From positions 1 through 5,362 of the forward strand of contig DGTU01000014.1 of NCBI GenBank assembly GCA_002394465.1: 5,362 bases of DNA. Reading direction: 5' to 3'. The translations under genes and the position numbers were made by a program. The notes under the pieces are model-generated. The model worked only from the letters and a program-made list of their open reading frames with translations, made no database searches and had not been told where the DNA came from. This document shows, piece by piece, positions 1 through 5,362 of the stretch (position 1 is the first letter of the stretch; the number at the start of each line of letters is the position of its first letter). The DNA comes from Treponema sp. UBA4328. GTDB lineage: Bacteria > Spirochaetota > Spirochaetia > Treponematales > Treponemataceae.

Positions 1-103
1 CAACGAAGCCTGTGCAAGCGGAGTAATTCTCGGGCTCTTAAGCGGTGGAATACTTGTCCTTGGAATGATTTTAAGCAGAAAACGGCTGAAGGAGAAAAGA
101 TAA
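1..103 (+). CDS. ABC transporter permease, C-terminal end (partial)
   Basis: The frame beginning at base 2 is open to a TAA at 101-103 and encodes the last 33 residues of a protein that starts outside the window. The piece holds one hydrophobic helix (GVILGLLSGGILVLGMIL) followed by a basic tail, SRKRLKEKR, as expected for the last membrane span and cytoplasmic end of an inner-membrane permease. The ATP-binding gene begins one base after the stop, so the two almost certainly form one importer. ThiP-like or another binding-protein-dependent permease is the natural guess, but too little is present to name a substrate. That it is membrane-spanning is seen directly; that it is an importer permease is inferred mostly from its neighbour. 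Confidence 0.75.
   Translation, partial: NEACASGVILGLLSGGILVLGMILSRKRLKEKR
89..94 (+). promoter_or_regulatory. Ribosome binding site of the ABC ATPase gene
   Basis: AAGGAG lies 10 bases before the ATG at 105, inside the last codons of the permease gene. It supports that start and tight translational linkage of the two transporter genes. Confidence 0.7.
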
Positions 104-104
104 A

Positions 105-785
105 ATGGCATATTTTGAGGCATACAGCCTTCAGGAAGATTTTGACAGCGTAAAGGTTGACGTAAGCTTTACGGCCGAAAAAGGAAGCATGACCTGTATC
201 GTAGGTCCAAGCGGAAGCGGCAAATCGACTGTCCTTCGCCTGATCAGCGGACTCGGTAAAAAGGGAAAAAATCAGAAGATAATCCTTGACGGTGAAGACA
301 TAACGGAGCTTCCTCCGTTCAGGCGGCAGATAGGGATGGTTTTTCAGAGTCATGCGCTTTTTGAGCACCTGAGCGTTGAAGACAATGTTGCATACGGACT
401 CATATCCCTCGGAATGAAGAAAAAGGATGCACGGATTAGGGCCGGCGAATTTTTAAAGCATTTCGGACTTGAAGGTTTTGAAAAACGAAGGGCAGACAGC
501 CTTTCAGGCGGAGAAGCCCAGCGGGTTGCCCTTGCACGTACGCTTATCATGAATCCTAAGCTCGTTCTTTTTGATGAACCTCTGTCTGCACTTGATGCTC
601 CCCTCCGCAAAAAACTTGCAGCCTTTATCAAAGAGCTTCAGGAAGAATTCATGTTTACCGGAATAATGGTTACGCATGACATAAACGAAGCCAAGACCAT
701 TGCAGACAATATAATCCTGATAAAAAGCGGCAGGATTATCTGGCAGGGCAGGGCAGCGGATTTTGATGAGCGGCTTATCGGGTAA
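105..785 (+). CDS. ABC transporter ATP-binding protein, ThiQ-like
   Basis: Cytoplasmic ATPase subunit of a binding-protein-dependent importer; it hydrolyses ATP to drive uptake through the permease encoded just upstream. All core motifs are present in order: Walker A GPSGSGKST (34-42), Q-loop Q81, signature LSGGE (133-137) followed by AQR, Walker B LVLFDE (153-158), D-loop SALD (161-164) and switch histidine H191. At 226 residues it contains only the nucleotide-binding domain and lacks the C-terminal TOBE region of MalK/PotA/CysA-type ATPases. That length, the PPFRR segment before the Q-loop (70-74) and the ending GRIIWQG (209-215) resemble thiamine-importer ThiQ. Thiamine (or a related compound) is therefore a reasonable substrate guess, but iron, sulfate or other anions are not excluded because no binding protein is visible. 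The start is supported by an AAGGAG site and a 1-base gap to the preceding stop. The TatD gene follows after 10 bases. Confidence 0.93.
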   Translation: MAYFEAYSLQEDFDSVKVDVSFTAEKGSMTCIVGPSGSGKSTVLRLISGLGKKGKNQKIILDGEDITELPPFRRQIGMVFQSHALFEHLSVEDNVAYGLISLGMKKKDARIRAGEFLKHFGLEGFEKRRADSLSGGEAQRVALARTLIMNPKLVLFDEPLSALDAPLRKKLAAFIKELQEEFMFTGIMVTHDINEAKTIADNIILIKSGRIIWQGRAADFDERLIG

Positions 786-795
786 CAGGTACCGG

Positions 796-1575
796 ATGCA
801 TTTTATTGACTTTCATTCGCATCTTGACTGGTATGAGCAGGACTCATCTTTTTACACTCAGATTCAAAACTACAGAGGAATCATAGTATCTGCATCGGTT
901 GACAGGGAATCTTATTTTAAGAATCTGGAAACTGCGCGCAGGGCGGAAAAACTGAATCCTGAAATTACGATAGTTCCGACGGCAGGCGTTCATCCTGAAA
1001 ATGCGGAAAGGGAGCTTGAAAGGCTTGAGGAGTACCGGGAACTTTGTGCTGAATCTCCTCTGACCGGTGAAATTGGACTTGATTTTTACTGGTACCGGAA
1101 TGTTTCTCCTCTGGCTCAGGAAAAGGTGTTCAGGTTTTTTCTTGAATGCTGCGACGAAATGCACAAATACTGCGTAATTCATACAAAGGGCGCCGAAGAA
1201 AAAATAGCTGCAATTCTTGAAGAATATCCGCATGCAAAACCCGTGATTCACTGGTATGAAGGACCTCAGGAGATTTTTGATGAGTTCGTACGGCGCAGGT
1301 ATTATCAGACCTTCGGATGCGAAACCGTGCGTTCTCAGCGCATAAAAAACTTTCTTAAAAAAATACCTTCTGAACTTGTTCTTGCAGAAACTGATAATCC
1401 TTCTGCAGAGCCGTGGCTCGGAGGAACAGAAAACGGCCTGAACCTTATAGAAAGAATTTATTCTGACATTGCTGAAGTAAAGGGGCTTAGCCTTGAGAAA
1501 ATTTCAGAAATAATAAATGAAAACGCACGGAAAATATTAGGGGAGTGCGGGATAAAGTCCGCTGCTAATCAATAA
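796..1575 (+). CDS. TatD family metal-dependent hydrolase
   Basis: A 259-residue amidohydrolase-superfamily TIM barrel, cytoplasmic. Characterised TatD relatives are divalent-metal 3'-5' exonucleases or DNases; the substrate of this one is unknown. The metal ligands expected for the family can be placed: H7 and H9 in DFHSH, E92 in GEIGLD (91-96), H129, H152 and D200 in ETDNP (198-202); GVHP (64-67) is also typical. Two family positions differ: the usual HxR after strand five reads HTK (129-131), and the usual HCFSG reads HWYEG (152-156), so it belongs to a divergent branch. The frame stays open upstream to TTG/ATG codons at 763 and 766, inside the ATPase gene. I chose ATG 796 because it puts the first metal motif at residues 5-9 as in the family and has a weak AGG at 787-789. 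It follows the ATPase stop by 10 bases and is probably cotranscribed with the transporter. Its last 11 bases overlap the convergent gene. Confidence 0.9.
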   Translation: MHFIDFHSHLDWYEQDSSFYTQIQNYRGIIVSASVDRESYFKNLETARRAEKLNPEITIVPTAGVHPENAERELERLEEYRELCAESPLTGEIGLDFYWYRNVSPLAQEKVFRFFLECCDEMHKYCVIHTKGAEEKIAAILEEYPHAKPVIHWYEGPQEIFDEFVRRRYYQTFGCETVRSQRIKNFLKKIPSELVLAETDNPSAEPWLGGTENGLNLIERIYSDIAEVKGLSLEKISEIINENARKILGECGIKSAANQ

Positions 1576-2539
1576 GTTCCTGAAACTGCTTTGCGTATTC
1601 GTCCCTGATTTTTCCCGGCAGCTTTGTGTCTGTACGCTGTCTGGCCTGTTCATAAGTATTGTGGCCTTCACGTCCGGCAAGGGACATTTTCGTAACCAGA
1701 CGTTCATTAGATGCGAGAAGAATCGTTGAATTAACGGAATAGCGTTCGTATTCAAACCTTCCGTCTGATGACTGTGATGTGGTTATGTCAGAATCGAATA
1801 TGTATGCTGCACTCTTCCAGTCCGTTACGACGGAAAAACCGTAATCATTGAGCAGCTGTGTAATTCCTTCTTCAACGGCCTGCTTGTGTTCGCCTGTGGT
1901 ATTAAGGTAAAAGCTGACTGAAAATGCCGTCGTATCATAGAGGGACTGTACGGCTGCCGTATTCTTATACGAAAGGTGAACCATTTTGTATTTCTGCGGA
2001 TTAATGACAGAAAGAAGCTCAAGGTTGTATTCATTTTCCTTTGCTTCTGCGAGTGCCTTCCTCATAAAGCCGAGGCGGCGGAGACTGTCGCTTTCCTTTG
2101 ATGCGCTGGAAAGGTACTGTGCCGTAACGGAGTCAGATTCACTGATCTTTGTGTAGTAAAAGTCACCGGCTTCCTTTCTCGGAAGAACGGCAAGCGCGTA
2201 TGTAAGGCCGTCTTTTGTGCCGCTTTTCTTTATCTGAATTCCGGTGATTTTCTGAAAAAGGATTCTTTCATCAAGGCTGATTGAAAGGCTACCGTCTTCA
2301 GTTTTTTTTGTAGCGGTAAGGGAAGATTTCTGTTCGCCCCGGATAGATTCGCCCAGCTGCTGGGAAAGGCTCATTTTTGCAGATGCTTCTGCAAGCTGAA
2401 CCGTAGGTCCCGTTCCAAGTCCTGTAATGTACTGTGACGACGGATAGTCTGAGTCAATTGTGCTTATCCAGTCTGCCTTTCCGCCTGCGGACAGAAGTGC
2501 TGCCGTGCAGAATAAGAGCGGGAACAGAAATTTCTTCAT
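1565..2539 (-). CDS. LPP20-like secreted envelope protein
   Basis: A 324-residue exported protein. The N-terminus MKKFLFPLLF...LLSAGGKA is a signal peptide with likely signal peptidase I cleavage around residues 19-22. The only nearby cysteine (C11) lies mid-helix after Phe, so it is not a lipobox. Residues about 23-135 resemble the LPP20 domain: DW at 23-24, then YPSSQYITGLGTG (32-44), then an Ala-rich helix (49-66) ending near a conserved Gly. The second half (about 195-324) is alpha/beta in character and ends in a charged helix; I do not recognise a separate family there. LPP20-type proteins include Helicobacter Lpp20 and the flagellar-associated FlgP of Vibrio and Campylobacter, but function varies and none can be assigned here. 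The gene starts one base after the stop of the LpoB-like gene, has only a weak purine-rich GTGAGA upstream, and is probably translationally coupled to it. An eight-A run on the coding strand lies at codons 77-80. Confidence 0.8.
   Translation of the reverse strand: MKKFLFPLLFCTAALLSAGGKADWISTIDSDYPSSQYITGLGTGPTVQLAEASAKMSLSQQLGESIRGEQKSSLTATKKTEDGSLSISLDERILFQKITGIQIKKSGTKDGLTYALAVLPRKEAGDFYYTKISESDSVTAQYLSSASKESDSLRRLGFMRKALAEAKENEYNLELLSVINPQKYKMVHLSYKNTAAVQSLYDTTAFSVSFYLNTTGEHKQAVEEGITQLLNDYGFSVVTDWKSAAYIFDSDITTSQSSDGRFEYERYSVNSTILLASNERLVTKMSLAGREGHNTYEQARQRTDTKLPGKIRDEYAKQFQELID
2302..2309 (-). repeat. Eight-base A homopolymer within the LPP20-like gene
   Basis: The plus strand shows eight consecutive T, giving A8 in the coding strand across the codons for Thr77-Lys78-Lys79-Thr80. 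Runs of this length are prone to polymerase slippage, and a one-base change would truncate the protein early. Whether it varies is unknown. Confidence 0.6.
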
Positions 2540-2540
2540 A

Positions 2541-3146
2541 TCAGTATCTCACGTTTGAGCGGGTGATTACTTTCTTGATTTCGCTGTTTTCACCAGCCCA
2601 GAGCTTGCGGTTAGTTTCAACGTCGATAAGTTCAGCAGTTACATAGTAAGTTCTGGCAGATTTGCCGCTGATGCTGTCGACGATTGTCTTTACGGAACCG
2701 ATGAGCATAAAGTCAGCTCCCGTTTCGTTGCCGATGGATTTTGCAGTAGATTCGCTTGAATATGTCTGCTGTTCATTGCGTTCCTGGCGGATTTCAGTGC
2801 GTTCTGAAGCCGAAGCAACGAAGTCTACTTTTCCGCTGTTGATAAGTGCAATTTCGAATTTTTTAGAGAGGATTGAAGTGTCGATGTGTTCATCGCTCTG
2901 ATTGCGGAAAGTTCCGACAATAACTACAGGTGCGCGTTTTTTTCCGTACTGGAATGCTGCGATTGCAGGTGCATTTACGCATTCGTTTATAAGTGATTCT
3001 GCAACGATTTTTACGTCTGTGTCGTTCCAGTATCCGCTGAGGTCCGTAACAGTGCCGGCATCAATTCTGGAAACTCCGTCCGTTGATGTTGATGTGCATG
3101 CTGCAAGGAAAAAACATGCTGATACTGCGATAAAAAAGCGTTTCAT
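2541..3146 (-). CDS. LpoB-like lipoprotein (penicillin-binding protein activator LpoB family)
   Basis: A 201-residue lipoprotein. The signal peptide MKRFFIAVSACFFLAAC ends in a clear lipobox, LAAC, with C17 as the lipidated residue. Thr follows the cysteine, so there is no Asp retention signal, and the outer membrane is the likely location, facing the periplasm. A Ser/Thr-rich linker (18-26) leads to a domain with the LpoB-family hallmark DLSGYWNDTD (35-44) and a following amphipathic helix. It continues with a strand APVVIVGTF (72-80), GADFMLIGSV (143-152) and a C-terminal strand pair around the YYVTAELIDVET segment, ending RKLWAGE. In Enterobacteria LpoB activates the peptidoglycan synthase PBP1b from the outer membrane. 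Spirochaete homologues share the fold but their partner has not been shown, so the role is inferred only. It is the first gene of a two-gene unit, has a strong GGAGG site 6 bases before the ATG, and a good promoter directly upstream. Confidence 0.88.
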   Translation of the reverse strand: MKRFFIAVSACFFLAACTSTSTDGVSRIDAGTVTDLSGYWNDTDVKIVAESLINECVNAPAIAAFQYGKKRAPVVIVGTFRNQSDEHIDTSILSKKFEIALINSGKVDFVASASERTEIRQERNEQQTYSSESTAKSIGNETGADFMLIGSVKTIVDSISGKSARTYYVTAELIDVETNRKLWAGENSEIKKVITRSNVRY

Positions 3147-3152
3147 TTAAAG

Positions 3153-3157
3153 CCTCC
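3153..3157 (-). promoter_or_regulatory. Ribosome binding site of the LpoB-like gene
   Basis: On the minus strand GGAGG stands 6 bases before the ATG at 3146-3144. It is the strongest ribosome binding site in the window and fixes the start that gives a complete signal peptide. Confidence 0.85.
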
Positions 3158-3164
3158 GTACAAA

Positions 3165-3193
3165 ATTATATGTCATAAAATCCGTTCTTTCAA
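3165..3193 (-). promoter_or_regulatory. Sigma-70 type promoter of the LpoB-like/LPP20-like unit
   Basis: Read on the minus strand, TTGAAA (3193-3188; 5 of 6 to consensus) is followed by a 17-base spacer and a perfect TATAAT (3170-3165). Transcription should begin near 3159-3158, leaving a leader of only about 12 bases with the GGAGG site almost at the 5' end. Both hexamers and the spacing are ideal, so strong, constitutive-type expression is expected unless a regulator acts here. Confidence 0.8.
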
Positions 3194-3200
3194 CTTGCCC

Positions 3201-3228
3201 TTAACTTTACGTTTCTTAAACCGATAAT
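3201..3228 (+). promoter_or_regulatory. Candidate promoter of the propeller-DUF4015 lipoprotein gene
   Basis: TTAACT (3201-3206; 4 of 6 to consensus) and GATAAT (3223-3228; 5 of 6) are separated by 16 bases. Standard spacing from the -10 box places the transcription start at about 3235, the first base of the proposed ATG. It lies back-to-back with the minus-strand promoter, 7 bases between the two -35 boxes. The -35 element is weak, so this is less certain than its partner. Confidence 0.5.
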
Positions 3229-3234
3229 AAGAGT

Positions 3235-5362
3235 ATGTGTAGGTTTAAATTTTTTACTAAAAGTGTCCTGTCATGTTTATTTACAGTCAGTTTTATGTTC
3301 AGTTCCTGTGCGGGAAGTGCTGAATCCGTAAAAACTCCTTCTCACGTCGCTGCGATACCGGAAGCTGTCCTTCCGGGTGAATATATCCTGACCGGAAGCG
3401 AGAGCGGACTCTATAAGATTGCTCCTGACAAAACTGTTTTCCCGCTCTGGACGGAAGGTAAGGTTCAGAGAATCATCCGTACAAAGGAAAGGCGGGCAGA
3501 CGGAACTGAAGGTGACAGATGGTATTTCCTTACGTCAAAGGGCTGCCTTACTTCAGCAAACCTCACTGACTTTGAACTGCGCAATACGGGACTCCCGTTC
3601 CTGACAATCAAGCAGTATGACGGAACAAATACAACCTTTACACAGCAGATTGCGCAGCTTAAGGATCTGGCCGTTCATCCGCAGAAGCCGGAAATCCTTG
3701 TAACTGCTACAAAAGAAAAAGTTTACCTCACGCGGGATGCCGGACTCAGCTGGACAAGCATCGGTTCAACCAGCGAAACGACGACCGGAATCAAGGCTGT
3801 TGCAGTTGCAGACATGGAAGGCGAACTCGTAGTATTCATGTCACATTCAATCTTCGGATTTTCATATAAAGTCGTAGACGAACCAAAGGCAAAATGGAAG
3901 GATGTCAGCGCAGGCTTTGAAGCAATGCAGACGCAGGTTTATCCTGATGAAATAAGCGACATCATGCCTGTAGTTTTCAGTGACACAGAAGGAAAACCTG
4001 TTACGGAAATTTTCGTGAGCCAGACCTTCCTTCCGCGCCTGTACAGGTTCAACTGGAAGGAAAAGAGGGCCGTCGTCCTGTATTCTGGAACGGAACCGTG
4101 TGATACTGTAGACGGCCTGTTCTGGGACGGAAACAGGGTTCTTTTCACTACACCGGGCAAGCTCAGTTCATATACTCCAAAGGCAAACGTTGCCGGTGTA
4201 ATTCCTCAGGAATATGAAGTATGGAAAAACGCTTTCCTCGCACTTTCTCCGAAGGATACACTGTATTCGGCATGGATTCCGAATGCAAATGACGGTCTTT
4301 GTCTGAGTGAACTGTGGCTTTTAAGTCCTGAAAAATGCAATGACCTTTATTCATCAAAGGCAAACAACAGAAAGGCAATTTACGCTCCTGCACATAAGGT
4401 TTACACAAAGGAAGGAATTGCCAAATACAAGAAAATCATAACCGACAATAAACTCGATGCACTTGTAATCGACATGAAGGATGACTATGGACTTCTGCGC
4501 TATGATGCCCAGGATCCTGTAGTCGTTGAAAAGGCATATATTTCAAAATATCACATAAACCTGCGCGATTTCGTAAATGAATTCAAAAAGGATGACATCT
4601 ACCTGATTGCCAGAATCGTTGTCTTCAAGGACAAAAACCTGTCTGAATTCCAGGGCGGAAAGTACGCAGTCTGGGACAAGGCCCTCAATAAAGCCTGGGT
4701 CGGAACAAAACCTGCTGAAAAGGTAACTGACGAGCAGGGAAACGTTACGACAAAAACCGGTTATTATGACGAAAACTGGGTAGATCCTTATTCACCTGAA
4801 GTCTGGGAATATAACGTCCGCATCGCAAGGGAACTCATTGAAGGCGGCTTTGACGAAATTCAGTTTGACTATATCCGTTTTCCGACGGACGGAACCAACA
4901 TGCGCAATGCAAAATTCCGCTGGCAGAGTGAAGGCATGGACAAGGAAAGTGCACTTCTTTCATTCCTCAGCTATGTACGCAAGAACATCAATGCTCCGAT
5001 CGGAATTGATATTTACGGGGCAAACGGCTGGTACAGAAGCGGAACCAGAACCGGGCAGGATGTTGAACAGCTTGCAGAATACGTTGACGTAATCTGTCCG
5101 ATGTTCTATCCGAGCCATTTTGAACAGACCTTCCTCAACTATACTCCTGCATCTGAAAGACCGTACAGAATTTTCTACTACGGCACATACAGAAACACGG
5201 TTATCGGACGCAACAACATTATCGTACGTCCGTGGGTTCAGGCATTCTACCTCAACGTAAGTTACGACAGGAAATATTACGACAAGAATTACGTTCAGAA
5301 GGAAGTATTCGGCGTACGTGATTCCGTAAACCGCGGTTACATGTACTGGAACAATATCGGCC
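3235..5362 (+). CDS. Lipoprotein with N-terminal beta-propeller and DUF4015 putative glycoside hydrolase domain (partial, 3' end missing)
   Basis: An uninterrupted frame of 709 codons that runs off the window. The N-terminus has basic residues (R3, K5, K9), a hydrophobic core and FSSC with C25: a lipobox of the relaxed spirochaetal kind, so probably a surface or periplasmic lipoprotein. Residues about 48-375 form repeated short beta-strand units like propeller blades, including a clear Asp-box, TRDAGLSW (166-173). Residues from about 380 match the DUF4015 (PF13200) putative glycosidase TIM barrel: AIYAPAHKVY (381-390), VIDMKDDYG (411-419), YLIARIVVFKD (456-466), WVDPYSPEVW (515-524), DEIQFDYIRFP (540-550), GIDIYGANGWY (590-600) and VDVICPMFYPSHF (617-629). 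Acidic residues D413, D545 and D592 at strand ends are candidate catalytic or substrate contacts by inference. The last residues, GYMYWNNIG, look like the final barrel strand, so little of the domain is missing. ATG 3235 is the only start that keeps the whole signal peptide; an in-frame stop lies at 3217. It has no usable Shine-Dalgarno site. Substrate unknown. Confidence 0.9.
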   Translation, partial: MCRFKFFTKSVLSCLFTVSFMFSSCAGSAESVKTPSHVAAIPEAVLPGEYILTGSESGLYKIAPDKTVFPLWTEGKVQRIIRTKERRADGTEGDRWYFLTSKGCLTSANLTDFELRNTGLPFLTIKQYDGTNTTFTQQIAQLKDLAVHPQKPEILVTATKEKVYLTRDAGLSWTSIGSTSETTTGIKAVAVADMEGELVVFMSHSIFGFSYKVVDEPKAKWKDVSAGFEAMQTQVYPDEISDIMPVVFSDTEGKPVTEIFVSQTFLPRLYRFNWKEKRAVVLYSGTEPCDTVDGLFWDGNRVLFTTPGKLSSYTPKANVAGVIPQEYEVWKNAFLALSPKDTLYSAWIPNANDGLCLSELWLLSPEKCNDLYSSKANNRKAIYAPAHKVYTKEGIAKYKKIITDNKLDALVIDMKDDYGLLRYDAQDPVVVEKAYISKYHINLRDFVNEFKKDDIYLIARIVVFKDKNLSEFQGGKYAVWDKALNKAWVGTKPAEKVTDEQGNVTTKTGYYDENWVDPYSPEVWEYNVRIARELIEGGFDEIQFDYIRFPTDGTNMRNAKFRWQSEGMDKESALLSFLSYVRKNINAPIGIDIYGANGWYRSGTRTGQDVEQLAEYVDVICPMFYPSHFEQTFLNYTPASERPYRIFYYGTYRNTVIGRNNIIVRPWVQAFYLNVSYDRKYYDKNYVQKEVFGVRDSVNRGYMYWNNIG

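Noticed and set aside
763..795. Earlier starts for the TatD gene (TTG 763, ATG 766)
   Set aside because: They add 10 or 11 residues before the family's N-terminal metal motif and lie inside the ATPase gene. ATG 796 fits the family better.
844..1251. Minus-strand open frame of 135 codons inside the TatD gene
   Set aside because: Its translation is a low-complexity mix rich in F, R and K with no motif, while the opposite strand encodes every TatD metal ligand.
1547..1562. Hairpin GCGGG/TCCGC as a terminator
   Set aside because: The stem is only 5 bp including a G-T pair, has a 6-base loop and no T-run follows on either strand.
796..1575. TatD protein as QatD of a Qat anti-phage system
   Set aside because: The IDFHSHLDW and HWY motifs recall QatD, but no QatA ATPase, QatB or QatC is in the window. 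The neighbours are an ABC importer and a convergent envelope gene.
2662..3150. Open frames on the plus strand across the LpoB-like gene
   Set aside because: They are antisense to a gene with lipobox, family motif, ribosome site and promoter, and their translations show no recognisable domain.
3295..3297. Internal ATG as start of the DUF4015 gene
   Set aside because: It would remove the basic region and most of the hydrophobic core, leaving no export signal in front of the FSSC lipobox.
3939..5092. Short open frames on both strands within the DUF4015 gene
   Set aside because: The 709-codon frame is continuous and shows domain motifs throughout; the short frames have no ribosome sites or recognisable products.

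Overview
The window looks like chromosomal DNA from a spirochaete, most probably a Treponema of the gut or rumen group. This is inferred from the gene families and their company: an LpoB-type lipoprotein next to an LPP20-type secreted protein, a DUF4015 lipoprotein with a relaxed spirochaetal lipobox, and a small ThiQ-like ABC importer. Base composition is moderate and fairly even, and nothing in codon use points clearly to recent transfer. There are no RNA genes, insertion sequences, CRISPR arrays or phage genes.

Left part (1-1575, plus strand): the last 33 codons of an ABC importer permease, a 226-residue ATP-binding subunit (ThiQ-like, no C-terminal regulatory domain) and a TatD-family metal-dependent hydrolase. 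Gaps are 1 and 10 bases, so this reads as one operon whose promoter lies outside the window.

Middle part (1565-3146, minus strand): a two-gene unit for the cell envelope. The first gene encodes an LpoB-like lipoprotein. The second, one base further on, encodes an LPP20-like secreted protein without a lipobox. A near-consensus sigma-70 promoter sits upstream. The 3' end of this unit overlaps the TatD gene by 11 bp, tail to tail, with no visible terminator.

Right part (3235 to the end, plus strand): one long open gene of at least 709 codons, divergent from the envelope pair and running off the window. It encodes a lipoprotein with an N-terminal beta-propeller carrying an Asp-box, followed by a DUF4015 putative glycosidase TIM barrel. 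Its promoter appears to lie back-to-back with that of the LpoB-like gene. Its likely transcription start falls on the start codon itself, so the mRNA may be leaderless.

Together the centre and right parts look like a small envelope locus: two divergently transcribed units, two likely outer-membrane lipoproteins and one secreted partner. A role in cell-wall or surface-glycan handling is plausible but unproven. The 88-bp region between the divergent genes is the only non-coding stretch of note; no gap exceeds 300 bases.
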